This document shows positions 42,925 through 50,669 of a stretch of 64,000 nt of DNA, piece after piece (within the stretch, counting starts at the first letter, position 1; the number at the start of each line of letters is the position of its first letter). The notes below the pieces were generated by a model. That model was not told the origin of the DNA. It saw only the letters and a list, made by a program, of their open reading frames with translations, and searched no databases. The DNA lies in NCBI GenBank assembly GCA_964530235.1, contig CAZGYB010000002.1, positions 62,001-126,000 of the forward strand. Reading direction: 5' to 3'. This DNA comes from UM-FILTER-33-9 sp964530235 (GTDB lineage: Bacteria; Patescibacteriota; Microgenomatia; UBA1406; GWC2-37-13). A program made the translations under genes and the position numbers.

Positions 42925-44727
42925 TTAAAACCCTATAAGCCTCCCTGCTTGATAAACCGCAAAACTGGAACCATAAGCGGTTAAAAATGTCATCCCAAAA
43001 GTAAAAAAAAGATACTTCAATCCAAACTCTTGCCGAACAGCTCCCATTACCGCGGTGCAAGACATAAGAAGCAGATTGAATACGAGGAACGAAAAAGCTG
43101 TTAACGGAGTAAAGTCTTTTTTCAAAGCATTGTGAAGAGAAACATTCGGTTTATTTTCCATTTTTTCACTTTGCACCCCATATGCCGTGGTTAAAGCTCC
43201 AATAACAGCTTCTTTTGCAAGAAAACCGGGAATCACTGAAGCAACAGCCTCCCAGCTATTCCCCCAACCAAGAGGAACAAATAAAACAGATGAAAACTGC
43301 GAGACGCGGGCAAGCATGCTCTGGTTCCGAGCTGCACCGTACGGCAAACTTGTTAATGCCCAAATCAAAACTACCACTGCAGTTATGACTGTTCCGGCTC
43401 GATACACAAACGACTGAACTTTCAACCGAGCAGAATTCCACACCCCTCCAAACTGAGGGACTCTATACTCGGGAAGTTCTAACAATAAACTTTCCGGCTG
43501 AGTCTTATTCATCCACTTTTTAAATACAAATCCCCAAATAACAGCGATTCCGATCCCAAAAAGATAAAGAATCAGAGCAATAAACCCGGCATGCTTCGAA
43601 AAAAATACCGAAGCAAACAGAATGTAAACTGGCAGTTTTGCTCCGCAGGACATAAATGACATAAGCAAAGCAACTATTTTTTTGTCATGTTCTGTTTCAA
43701 GTTTCCGCGTTGCATAAATACCCGGTACATTACACCCGAATCCGATAAGAAGCGGAATAATTGATTTTCCCGGAAGACCGAGTCGGACTAGATACCTGTC
43801 AAAAAGATAGGCAACTCGTGCAATATACCCGCTTTCCTCAAGAAGAACAATGCAAAAATAAAGAAAAGCCATCAGTGGAATAAAGGTCATTACGGTTCCA
43901 ATTCCCGCAATCAGACCATCCAAAATAAACGATTGGAATATAAACGGGAAGCCAATTCCCGTCAACAATACAGAAATCTGTCTGTACAAAAAAGTGTTAA
44001 AAAAATAGTCAATCCACTCGATAAAAGGCGAACTCACGTCATAAGTAAAGCTGAACATGAAGTACAATATCACTGCAAAAGCGAACAGACCAAGAAGCGG
44101 ATGAAGAAGAAAACGGTCAATGAGATCGGTCAACGAGCCGGATTTTCTTTTTACATACCCAATCGTATTAAGAATTTTTTTAGCATTAGCATGATATGTC
44201 TGTGCTGAAAGAGATGTACCACTTGGTTTTGAAAAAACCGGGGAAGTTATTATATCGAATACCTTACTTTTTGCTGAACGGTCGATTGCTTCAACAGGAA
44301 CAACAGGTATCTTCAACAATTTCGAACAGCGGGAAAACGATACGCTTCCTTTTCCTGCAAAAAACTCTTTACAAAAATTCATCACTAGAACTACCGGTTT
44401 ACCGAGTTTTAATAACTGTAATGTGAAAAAGAGCTGTAGCGGAAGATTGTTAATATCTACAATATTAATTATATAATCGTAGTCTTTTGAAGAAAGAAAG
44501 TTGTGTGTAATAATTTCATCCTGAGTTGTCGAATCAAGTGAGTAAGTACCGGGAAGATCAACGAACTGAACTTCTATTCCTTTATAGAAAACGGTGGCTG
44601 TTTTTTTCTCAACAGTTACTCCCGGCCAGTTACCGATTTTTAAATGTGAACCGGCAATTGAGTTGATCAGTGCGGACTTCCCTACGTTCGGGTTGCCAAT
44701 CACCGCAACGGTCAATTTTTTATTCAT
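42925..44727 (-). CDS. feoB: Ferrous iron transport protein B
   Basis: GTPase-coupled Fe(II) transporter. The N-terminal G domain shows G1 GNPNVGKS (residues 11-18), G2-region GNWPGVTVEKK and G3 DLPGTYSL. The G4 motif that normally reads NxxD is N117-F-C-K, lacking the Asp that gives guanine specificity. The C-terminal membrane part contains two gate repeats (LEESGYIARVAYLFDRYLVRLGLPG and the FLAKEAVIGAL region) and the conserved GFGCNVPGIYATR. 600 residues, somewhat short. Forms an operon with feoA (4-base overlap) and the Cys-rich small protein. Confidence 0.93.
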   Translation of the reverse strand: MNKKLTVAVIGNPNVGKSALINSIAGSHLKIGNWPGVTVEKKTATVFYKGIEVQFVDLPGTYSLDSTTQDEIITHNFLSSKDYDYIINIVDINNLPLQLFFTLQLLKLGKPVVLVMNFCKEFFAGKGSVSFSRCSKLLKIPVVPVEAIDRSAKSKVFDIITSPVFSKPSGTSLSAQTYHANAKKILNTIGYVKRKSGSLTDLIDRFLLHPLLGLFAFAVILYFMFSFTYDVSSPFIEWIDYFFNTFLYRQISVLLTGIGFPFIFQSFILDGLIAGIGTVMTFIPLMAFLYFCIVLLEESGYIARVAYLFDRYLVRLGLPGKSIIPLLIGFGCNVPGIYATRKLETEHDKKIVALLMSFMSCGAKLPVYILFASVFFSKHAGFIALILYLFGIGIAVIWGFVFKKWMNKTQPESLLLELPEYRVPQFGGVWNSARLKVQSFVYRAGTVITAVVVLIWALTSLPYGAARNQSMLARVSQFSSVLFVPLGWGNSWEAVASVIPGFLAKEAVIGALTTAYGVQSEKMENKPNVSLHNALKKDFTPLTAFSFLVFNLLLMSCTAVMGAVRQEFGLKYLFFTFGMTFLTAYGSSFAVYQAGRLIGF

Positions 44728-44951
44728 ACGCGCGTACCCAGAATTGTTTGTGCAACAGTTCGACGAATAGCAATTCTTCTTTGCGCTACTTTAACTAAGA
44801 TAAGCGAATTACTTTTTTCTGATTGAACAATCTCAACAATAGTTTTTTTAACCAATCCTATCCCTGCCAGCCTTTTTACAACAGATCGAGATGCGTTAAT
44901 GCTGTCAATTTTTATTACAGAATCTTTTGGAAAATCAATAAGCGCTGTCAT
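44724..44951 (-). CDS. feoA: Ferrous iron transport protein A
   Basis: 75-residue SH3-like protein: VKRLAGIGLVKKTIVEIVQSEKSNSLILVKVAQRRIAIRRTVAQTIL is the FeoA fold (LxxLGLxxGxxVxV... GxxIALRxxxAxxI). It is a cytoplasmic partner of FeoB that supports transport. First gene of the feoA-feoB operon, with a TATAAT box about 13 bases before the ATG, so it has a short leader and no Shine-Dalgarno site. No Fur box was recognised. Confidence 0.9.
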   Translation of the reverse strand: MTALIDFPKDSVIKIDSINASRSVVKRLAGIGLVKKTIVEIVQSEKSNSLILVKVAQRRIAIRRTVAQTILGTRV

Positions 44952-45100
44952 AGATGAAAAAAATATTATACCCGATAAGGTAAATCCACAAAAGATTAAA
45001 TAAATCGAATCGTTTTTACCGCAACATCGAGAAATATTCTTAAATTAATTATCCAGGTTTCGTATGTATTCTTATACCTATATATTATAATTGAAATTAT

Positions 45101-45691
45101 ATGTCTGAGTCACAGCTCAGTCCGGGATTTTCTGATTACTTGGCCAAAAATGTTACTTCTGGATTAAGAGATGATTTTACCGATCATTGGAACAATTTGT
45201 TAAGGGTAAGAGGGCCTCAGATTATCGAGGCACAAAAGCTTATCACTCCAAGAGGCATCACTCCACCATTTTATTTTTGTCGACCCAACCCGTCAATGCT
45301 TAAAGACAGCGTTGACTTTGACTTTGGACCTTGTAAACCTTCAGGTCTTCCTCTTGTTCTATATACTGCAATTGCAGATTTAACAATTGCCTATAGTGAA
45401 GACGGGCAGTTGGTTATTGCCCCCCCAAATCAAAAAATTATACCACCGCCGTTTACCCGGAAAGAAAGAGGTCATTATATAATACAAGCTGACCAAGTCG
45501 CTCAACTTCCTGCAGATCATCCTGCCTTCCAACTGTATGAACTTACATCTCAGGTAATTAAATCAGAAGGATTAACATCCGCTCAAGACATAGTTTTTTT
45601 ACTGAGCGTTATTGCTGGTGAAAAAGCGCCAAATAAAGATTTACTAGAAGTTGTTGGTATCCCAATCCATAATCAAGACAATACTAAATAA
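45101..45691 (+). CDS. Hypothetical protein, 196 residues
   Basis: Soluble, no signal peptide or membrane helix. It contains Pro-rich stretches (ITPPFYFCRPNPS, IAPPNQKIIPPPF) and an acidic helical C-terminus. No family recognised. A TATAAT box at 45086-45091 lies 9 bases before the ATG. It is monocistronic and converges with the gene ending at 45710 with 18 bases between stops. The style (short, Pro-rich, lineage-specific) resembles the hypothetical genes at 5506 and 10301. Confidence 0.55.
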   Translation: MSESQLSPGFSDYLAKNVTSGLRDDFTDHWNNLLRVRGPQIIEAQKLITPRGITPPFYFCRPNPSMLKDSVDFDFGPCKPSGLPLVLYTAIADLTIAYSEDGQLVIAPPNQKIIPPPFTRKERGHYIIQADQVAQLPADHPAFQLYELTSQVIKSEGLTSAQDIVFLLSVIAGEKAPNKDLLEVVGIPIHNQDNTK

Positions 45692-45709
45692 AAAATTAGT
45701 ATAGTGACT

Positions 45710-46408
45710 TTAGCGGAATAATTCTAAGTTTTTGATACGCAGATCAACAGTGGGAGTTTTTCCGTTATACAGATATTGAAGATTGGGAAATGTTTTGTAA
45801 ACCAATTCTTCCAAATCAACAACCTCTGCCCCTTTAAAACCAAGCAGTACCGGTATATCCCCACGAAAACCCATACCAGGTTCATATTCTTTCAGGAGTT
45901 TAAAAACGGGAATAAACCTGTTCGCCTCCTTTTCAAAATCAGTGTATTGAAGGTAAATAGCCCGGTGAGGCTGCATACGAGATATCCTGATTTTTTTGTC
46001 CATAAACACAACAACAATTCTGTTAAACACTTTTGCTTTTTCAGCTTCAACCCCCTGTCCGGTTGAAGGAAGCAGATTGTGGCCGACAAAATAACGGGCA
46101 CCTGCTATTTTCCCACTATCAATCAGATACACTTCTTGAGGAAGTGAGGTAAGATTTTTATCAGGAGAATATGGAGCGCTGCTCGGATCATATGCAGTTA
46201 TCCCTGCAGGTTTTAATATTCTGCTCATTAATATATTTTGTCTTTTTAAAATTATCGATTTAACCTCAGATGGAGTATTTGTTAAAGAAATCGGACAGTA
46301 GGCAGCGTATGCGTCCTCTTTTACCTGTGATAACCCGTCAAGCCTGAGAAGTTTTTCAATATAGCGCTTTCTTTGTTTTGGATTAATCAGTACGGTAATT
46401 TTTCCCAT
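45710..46408 (-). CDS. Hypothetical protein, 232 residues
   Basis: I chose the ATG at 46408 (MGKITVLINPKQRKRYIEKL) because a TATGAT box (46415-46420, minus strand) lies 6 bases upstream; the longer frame to 46492 crosses the divergent promoter. The protein is soluble, with a repeated strand/helix pattern and the segment YDPSSAPYSPDKNLTSLPQEVYLIDSGKI. It includes VEAEKAKVFNRIVVVFMDKKIRIS but no catalytic motif I can name. Function unknown. Confidence 0.6.
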   Translation of the reverse strand: MGKITVLINPKQRKRYIEKLLRLDGLSQVKEDAYAAYCPISLTNTPSEVKSIILKRQNILMSRILKPAGITAYDPSSAPYSPDKNLTSLPQEVYLIDSGKIAGARYFVGHNLLPSTGQGVEAEKAKVFNRIVVVFMDKKIRISRMQPHRAIYLQYTDFEKEANRFIPVFKLLKEYEPGMGFRGDIPVLLGFKGAEVVDLEELVYKTFPNLQYLYNGKTPTVDLRIKNLELFR

Positions 46409-46478
46409 GCCATTATCATACCAAACATATCCTCTCCAGAATCGAAGGAATATGTAAATGTTCTCTATACTATTAAGA

Positions 46479-46484
46479 TATAAT
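46479..46484 (+). promoter_or_regulatory. -10 box of the alpha/beta-hydrolase gene
   Basis: Perfect TATAAT ending 7 bases before the ATG at 46492. Confidence 0.6.
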
Positions 46485-46491
46485 ACATTCA

Positions 46492-47082
46492 ATGTTCGCC
46501 AAACACTGTGTCATTGTTATTCCAGGACTGGGAAATGGAATATCGAAACATATATGGGCAACTGAAGGATGGAGAAAATTTGGAATAAGTCCGTATATCT
46601 TTGATGCAAAGTGGAAAGTTGAAGAAAATGGCTTTCAATTAAAAATGCAACGAGCTCTGAAGCTGGTAGATTCCCTTACCGGTCAATACTCGTGGATTTC
46701 AATAGTCGGAAATAGTGCTGGAAGCAGTTTCGCCTTAAATATTTTTGGTGAAAGAAAGAAACAGATACATAAAATTGTGATCAACTGCGGAAGAACAAGA
46801 GAAGGAGATTGGCCTTGGTTTACCTTTAGTCAGGCAGCAAAATCGAGTCCGTCATTTCGGGAATCGGTTCTCAAAGCTCAGCAGTTGGAAAAAACATTCA
46901 CAAAGGCAGATCGGAAAAAAATTTTAACCATTCGGCCGATTTTCGATGAAGTCGTTCCCTATTTTACCGTTCCAATAAATGGAGCAAAAAATGAAATCAT
47001 TCCTTCAATAGAACATGTGATAAGCATTTCCTTAACTATGACCCTGCTTAAAAAAAGAATTATTCACTTCATTCAAACATGA
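46492..47082 (+). CDS. Alpha/beta-hydrolase-fold protein
   Basis: 196 residues. VIVIPGLGNGISKHIW gives the oxyanion-hole loop after the first strand, ISIVGNSAGSSFALNIF (about residue 76) the GxSxG nucleophile elbow, and late in the protein EIIPSIEHVIS could provide the catalytic His, with RPIFDEVVP supplying the Asp (D/E). A compact esterase or lipase-like enzyme; the substrate is unknown. Monocistronic with its own -10 box. Confidence 0.75.
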   Translation: MFAKHCVIVIPGLGNGISKHIWATEGWRKFGISPYIFDAKWKVEENGFQLKMQRALKLVDSLTGQYSWISIVGNSAGSSFALNIFGERKKQIHKIVINCGRTREGDWPWFTFSQAAKSSPSFRESVLKAQQLEKTFTKADRKKILTIRPIFDEVVPYFTVPINGAKNEIIPSIEHVISISLTMTLLKKRIIHFIQT

Positions 47083-47175
47083 TAACTATTCTTTTATTTG
47101 TATCTTAAGTTTTACTCGTACATTTTGAATTATTTTAAAGAGATCTTATTTTTTTCCAACTACTTTTGCAATTCA

Positions 47176-48015
47176 TTAACCCAATCTTATCAAAATTGCA
47201 CCAATGACTGCCAAGACTACTGCTCCAAATTTTAATAACACATGATTCCTTTCTCTCAAAACAAGATGTTCCCCGAATAAAGTTACGACCAAAAAAGACT
47301 CGATTATCACTAAAACTCTGCTTGCTTCCCCAATGGATAATGCATAATTCATCGCTAAATTAGCAAAAGCACCTAACCCACAAGCTATAAAAACCGGCAC
47401 ACCATCAGTTTTTACTAATTGATAAATTCTTTTTACCGAATTAGGCATAATTAATACATTGATGATTGCTGGAAAAAGAAATATGAAAAAAGTTAAACTC
47501 TGCGAATTGAAGGCTAAAAATAAATATTTATAAAGTATGATAACAACGGCATAAAAAATAGTTGAAGCAAAAACTAATACAAATCCTTTTATCGAACCAA
47601 GTTTATCTGCTTTTTTAAGCATAATCGTTCCTGCAAGAACAGCAAAAAAAGTCCCAAGCGCTTTTTGCCAAGTTAGCATTTCATTTAATACAACTACTCC
47701 TAAAATAAAAACCCAGACCAATCTAAATTTTGTCATGGCTCCACCCACTGATGCAGGAAGATGATTTGAAGATTTAAAATTAAGAAGATTCTGTACAACG
47801 ATCAATACGCCAACCAGTAACATAACTAACCAAAAAGGATAACTAGGGGCAACTTTACTATTATGTAAAAAGAAGGGGAAACTTACTATTGCCCCTATAG
47901 CTGAAAAATAAAAAGAAAATGCCCAGGCGTCCTTATTTCCTTTCAATACATGTCTTGTGATCAAGCCTTGAATCGTGTAGAAAACCCCAGAGAATAAAGC
48001 AAATACCCACCACAT
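47176..48015 (-). CDS. EamA-family (DMT) transporter
   Basis: 279 residues with ten predicted membrane helices in two EamA repeats; SVGGAMTKFRLVWVFILGVVVLNEMLTWQKALG ends the first repeat and GEASRVLVIIESFLVVTLFGEHLVLRERN the second. The exported or imported metabolite is unknown. A TATAAT box (48025-48030, minus strand) lies 9 bases before the ATG. It is the third EamA-type protein in about 9 kb, after those at 38771 and 41443. Confidence 0.88.
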   Translation of the reverse strand: MWWVFALFSGVFYTIQGLITRHVLKGNKDAWAFSFYFSAIGAIVSFPFFLHNSKVAPSYPFWLVMLLVGVLIVVQNLLNFKSSNHLPASVGGAMTKFRLVWVFILGVVVLNEMLTWQKALGTFFAVLAGTIMLKKADKLGSIKGFVLVFASTIFYAVVIILYKYLFLAFNSQSLTFFIFLFPAIINVLIMPNSVKRIYQLVKTDGVPVFIACGLGAFANLAMNYALSIGEASRVLVIIESFLVVTLFGEHLVLRERNHVLLKFGAVVLAVIGAILIRLG

Positions 48016-48057
48016 GATAAGATGATTATATCAAACACTAGGTATGTGAACTAGAAT

Positions 48058-48630
48058 TTACGGTTTGAAGTATGCTCCCGCAGAAACGATAAGAAATATA
48101 CCGAGAAAATTAAAGAAAAAGGAAAGCAAAATGAATTGAAATGTTTTTAATTTCGAAATTCCCATCAATCCCACACCGATTTCATCAGGAAGAGGAGATG
48201 CAATAATAATCGCACCTATAACAGGAAGACTCCAACTAAAGTATTTTGAGTGAATAAGATGACTCAATTTATCACTCCCAAAAAACTCAAAAAAATGCTT
48301 AATTTCCGAAATCAAACCCTTATTTCTTACATATTGAAAGATGGCAAGATCTCCAACTACTGCACCAAAACCTGCAATTAACCCGATATAAACAGGATTT
48401 ATGGTCTCAGCAAGTAACAAAAGCAGGACAGTTCCAATAGATATCGTAAACGTAGACACAAACAGTATTCCTCCAATAAAGGCACTTATCAGACCAAAAT
48501 TTCCCAAATGGAACACAAAATCTCTAAAAAGAGAGGTTTCTATCAGTATAAAACCAATAACAACACTTATGCCGAAAAAAGTGAGATTTTTATAGTGATA
48601 TCTCCGCCACTTTTTTTCAAGCAGATCCAT
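48058..48630 (-). CDS. VTT/DedA-like membrane protein
   Basis: 190 residues with about five membrane segments. The segment GAVVGDLAIFQYVRNKG and IIIASPLPDEIGVGLMGISKL resemble the re-entrant loops of VTT-domain (SNARE-associated, DedA) proteins, which act as lipid scramblases or transporters. The match is by pattern only. A TATAAT box (48636-48641, minus strand) lies 5 bases before the ATG, so the start is well supported. Function in this organism unknown. Confidence 0.6.
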   Translation of the reverse strand: MDLLEKKWRRYHYKNLTFFGISVVIGFILIETSLFRDFVFHLGNFGLISAFIGGILFVSTFTISIGTVLLLLLAETINPVYIGLIAGFGAVVGDLAIFQYVRNKGLISEIKHFFEFFGSDKLSHLIHSKYFSWSLPVIGAIIIASPLPDEIGVGLMGISKLKTFQFILLSFFFNFLGIFLIVSAGAYFKP

Positions 48631-48656
48631 AAACCATTATATCAATAAGATACGAG

Positions 48657-48697
48657 GATGTTCGAAGCCCGAAGGGCGAAGTGGAGTGAAGAACATC
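48657..48697. repeat. Composite hairpin with inverted 21-base copy at 51791
   Basis: GATGTTC (48657-48663) pairs with GAACATC (48691-48697) around an inner GCCC-GAA-GGGC hairpin. The 21 bases 48663-48683 occur again, exactly and inverted, at 51791-51811, 3.1 kb away beside a GIY-YIG gene. Confidence 0.75.
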
Positions 48698-48730
48698 AGA
48701 ATCTTCTATGCACAAATTTAGTATGGTAAA
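48697..48730 (+). repeat. 34-base tail repeat, copy 1
   Basis: Begins CAGAATCTTCTATGC and ends AGTATGGTAAA. It matches 49991-50024 at 30 of 34 positions. Both copies follow directly after a hairpin and lie about 40-46 bases before a plus-strand gene. Confidence 0.75.
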
Positions 48731-48757
48731 TTCTCAAAAAATGATTATATTGAGTTG

Positions 48758-48763
48758 TATAAT
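48758..48763 (+). promoter_or_regulatory. -10 box of the methyltransferase gene
   Basis: Perfect TATAAT ending 6 bases before the ATG at 48770. Confidence 0.6.
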
Positions 48764-48769
48764 TGACTT

Positions 48770-49477
48770 ATGTCAACGCTTAAACAGTGGAATTCTTCAT
48801 CCAATTGGTATGACAAAAATATGGGGGAATATGGGGACGGATTAAATCATCACGTTATCTTTCCAATAATTAATAACCTATTAGGTAACTATTCGAATAA
48901 AACTATTTTAGACTCTGGATGTGGAAGCGGTTATTTTGCAGCAAGATTAACTAAAAAAGCAAAAAAAGTTATTGGTACGGATTTTGCAGAAACATTCATT
49001 GAACTATGTAGGAAGAAATATAAAAATATTTCAAACTTATCGTTCTTGGTTCATGATGTAACAAAAAAAATGCCGTTAGATGAAGAAACATTTGATTTTG
49101 TTATTTCTAAAATGGTTCTTCAATATGTTTCTACGTTAGATACATTTGCTAATGAAACCAGTCGCATTCTTCATAAAAGTGGAAAGCTTATTGTTGTAGT
49201 AGATCATCCGTTTAATACTCAATTTTATTACGCGCAGGCAATTGCAGGAAAAACAAATCCAAAATATCCTCATTTAAAAGATTATTTTGATCACTCAGAA
49301 CAGAAGAAATTGTCTTTATGGGGGAAAGTTGAGCTAACCTGGTATCCAAAAACGATATCGGATTATATTCAGCCATTTATTGATGTAAAACTAAATCTGG
49401 TTAAAATTATTGAACTTCCTGAGCAAAATGTAGAAATCAAAATTCCAAGAATCCTCACATTATTGTTTCAGAAATAG
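48770..49477 (+). CDS. Class I SAM-dependent methyltransferase
   Basis: 235 residues. Motif I TILDSGCGSGYFAARL (about residues 43-58) binds S-adenosylmethionine, VIGTDFAE is the acidic residue after strand 2, and FDFVISKMVLQYV matches motif IV/post-motif of the UbiE/BioC-like group. The C-terminal segment would define the substrate, which is unknown. The gene follows the hairpin-plus-tail repeat and stands alone in the accessory island. Confidence 0.85.
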   Translation: MSTLKQWNSSSNWYDKNMGEYGDGLNHHVIFPIINNLLGNYSNKTILDSGCGSGYFAARLTKKAKKVIGTDFAETFIELCRKKYKNISNLSFLVHDVTKKMPLDEETFDFVISKMVLQYVSTLDTFANETSRILHKSGKLIVVVDHPFNTQFYYAQAIAGKTNPKYPHLKDYFDHSEQKKLSLWGKVELTWYPKTISDYIQPFIDVKLNLVKIIELPEQNVEIKIPRILTLLFQK

Positions 49478-49577
49478 TTCGAACCCTTGTTTTGAATTGT
49501 TAAGATGATCTGATTTACTGTATGTTGTGATTTCCGTTCACTTACCTTATTGAAAAATATTACAAAGTTCGAACTTT
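49477..49577. repeat. Two GTTCGAAC palindromes
   Basis: GTTCGAAC occurs at the methyltransferase stop (49477-49484) and again 90 bases later inside a 14-base palindrome AAAGTTCGAACTTT (49564-49577) followed by T residues. They bracket the gap before the first GIY-YIG gene. Purpose unknown; chance is possible. Confidence 0.4.
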
Positions 49578-49604
49578 TTTCAGGCACAATCCTGAGTCTG
49601 ATTT

Positions 49605-49883
49605 TCATACACCATTCGGCGCTTGATTTTCAAAGAAACATTTCAACATTGTTTTCAAAGTTGTTTTTCCGCGATTACACTTTAGATATTCTTCTCGACG
49701 TTTAGCATCTTTTTCATTTCTATATGCTTCATAGTGAATAATTTCAAATGGAGCATAATGTTTAGTTGAAATATTTTGTTTGGCATTATGTTCTTTAAAG
49801 CGACGTTTTAAATTATCAGTGAAACCAATATAAATAAAATCAGAATTTAAACTGCGAAGAACGTAGACGTAGTAGAATTTCAT
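49605..49883 (-). CDS. Small GIY-YIG nuclease-family protein (URI/COG2827 type)
   Basis: 92 residues forming a lone GIY-YIG domain: YYVYVLRS and FIYIGFT are the two halves of the signature, LKRRFKEHN supplies the catalytic Arg, and RREEYLK the metal-binding Glu. Such stand-alone domains are numerous in CPR genomes; their biological role is not established and no homing was shown. The start region abuts a cluster of perfect hairpins (49897-49963), the 3-prime side has GTTCGAAC palindromes. A second, diverged copy lies at 51821. Confidence 0.88.
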   Translation of the reverse strand: MKFYYVYVLRSLNSDFIYIGFTDNLKRRFKEHNAKQNISTKHYAPFEIIHYEAYRNEKDAKRREEYLKCNRGKTTLKTMLKCFFENQAPNGV

Positions 49884-49896
49884 AGGAATTTTCCTG

Positions 49897-49920
49897 GGGA
49901 GATACCAGTCGGTATCTCCC
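49897..49920. repeat. Perfect 10-bp hairpin beside GIY-YIG gene 1
   Basis: GGGAGATACC and GGTATCTCCC flank an AGTC loop. It lies 14 bases upstream of the GIY-YIG start codon, in its would-be promoter or leader. Confidence 0.8.
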
Positions 49921-49927
49921 TGCGTCC

Positions 49928-49963
49928 CAATTCTGCTTTATGGCGTAGCAAGGCGCAGAATTG
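49928..49963. repeat. 9-bp inverted repeat beside GIY-YIG gene 1
   Basis: CAATTCTGC (49928-49936) and GCAGAATTG (49955-49963) enclose 18 bases. It follows 7 bases after the previous hairpin. Confidence 0.7.
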
Positions 49964-49974
49964 TGCCTTGTCCA

Positions 49975-50024
49975 GACTCCTGAAGGACGTCAGAACCTTT
50001 TATGCCCAAATTTAGTATAGTAAA
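49975..50024 (+). repeat. Bulged hairpin followed by 34-base tail repeat, copy 2
   Basis: GAC-TCCT pairs with AGGA-C-GTC (49975-49991) leaving one bulged C, the same build as the hairpin inside the P-type ATPase gene at 62348. It runs directly into the tail repeat 49991-50024 (30 of 34 bases identical to 48697-48730). Confidence 0.7.
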
Positions 50025-50070
50025 CGAGTAAATCTCTTCTTGAATACATTAAAATCAACTGTTAGACTAT

Positions 50071-50379
50071 ATGAATATGAGTTCATATAGTTGTTGTTCA
50101 TCAAAAAGCATTGAGTCAAAGCAAATTACTTCTTTATCTTCGCTTCTACATATTGTTTCTGAAGAAAGTAGACTTAAGCTGCTCTGTATATTACAAAAGG
50201 GTAGTCACTGTGTTTGTGAGATGATGGAACATGTGGATCTTTCTCAAAGCCTCATATCTCACCACTTAAAAGACCTAAAAGAAGCAGGAATTGTCCAAGA
50301 TGAAAAGAAAGGATTACGTGTTTATTATACACTCACAAAAAAAGGAAAAAAAATTATTAATTCATTATTAAATCTATGA
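50071..50379 (+). CDS. ArsR-family metalloregulator
   Basis: 102 residues with a winged helix; LSQSLISHHLKDLKEAGIVQDEKKGLRVYYTL is the recognition helix and wing. HCVCE at residues 46-50 matches the ELCVCD-type cysteine site of ArsR/SmtB sensors, and extra cysteines occur near the N-terminus (SYSCCSS). It probably represses its own operon and responds to a soft metal or metalloid. A start at the ATG 50077 is also possible. The stop overlaps the thioredoxin-like gene by 4 bases. Confidence 0.88.
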   Translation: MNMSSYSCCSSKSIESKQITSLSSLLHIVSEESRLKLLCILQKGSHCVCEMMEHVDLSQSLISHHLKDLKEAGIVQDEKKGLRVYYTLTKKGKKIINSLLNL

Positions 50380-50669
50380 AAATTCAAGTATTGGGAAGTG
50401 GTTGCGCCACCTGTAAAAAGTTATATGAAATTACTCAAAAAGCTGTAACTGAAATGGGAATGAAGGAAAAGGTTGAATATCTTTCAGGCTCAGAGGGCAC
50501 ACAAGCAATAATTGAGATGGGGATGATGCAATCCCCCGTTCTTGCTGTTAATGGAAAGCCGGTAATGACGGGTTTTACACCAGATATCGAAAAGATAAAA
50601 AAAGTTATCTCTTCTGGAATTAAAACAGAAGAAAAAGCTCCCATGTGTAGTTGTGGAAGCAAATGTTAA
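50376..50669 (+). CDS. Small thioredoxin-fold protein (redox-active disulfide protein 2 type)
   Basis: 97 residues. The glutaredoxin/thioredoxin-like fold starts MKIQVLGSGCATCKKL with the CxxC pair C10 and C13, and continues with MQSPVLAVNGKPVMTGFTP containing the cis-Pro loop. The C-terminus CSCGSKC adds four cysteines, which could bind metal. In ArsR-permease operons this family is thought to help reduce or deliver the substrate; that is inference. It overlaps arsR by 4 bases and the permease gene by 7. Confidence 0.88.
   Translation: MKIQVLGSGCATCKKLYEITQKAVTEMGMKEKVEYLSGSEGTQAIIEMGMMQSPVLAVNGKPVMTGFTPDIEKIKKVISSGIKTEEKAPMCSCGSKC

Noticed and set aside
48657..50024. Repeats in the island as a CRISPR array
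   Set aside because: Only two tail copies 1.3 kb apart, no regular spacers and no cas genes.
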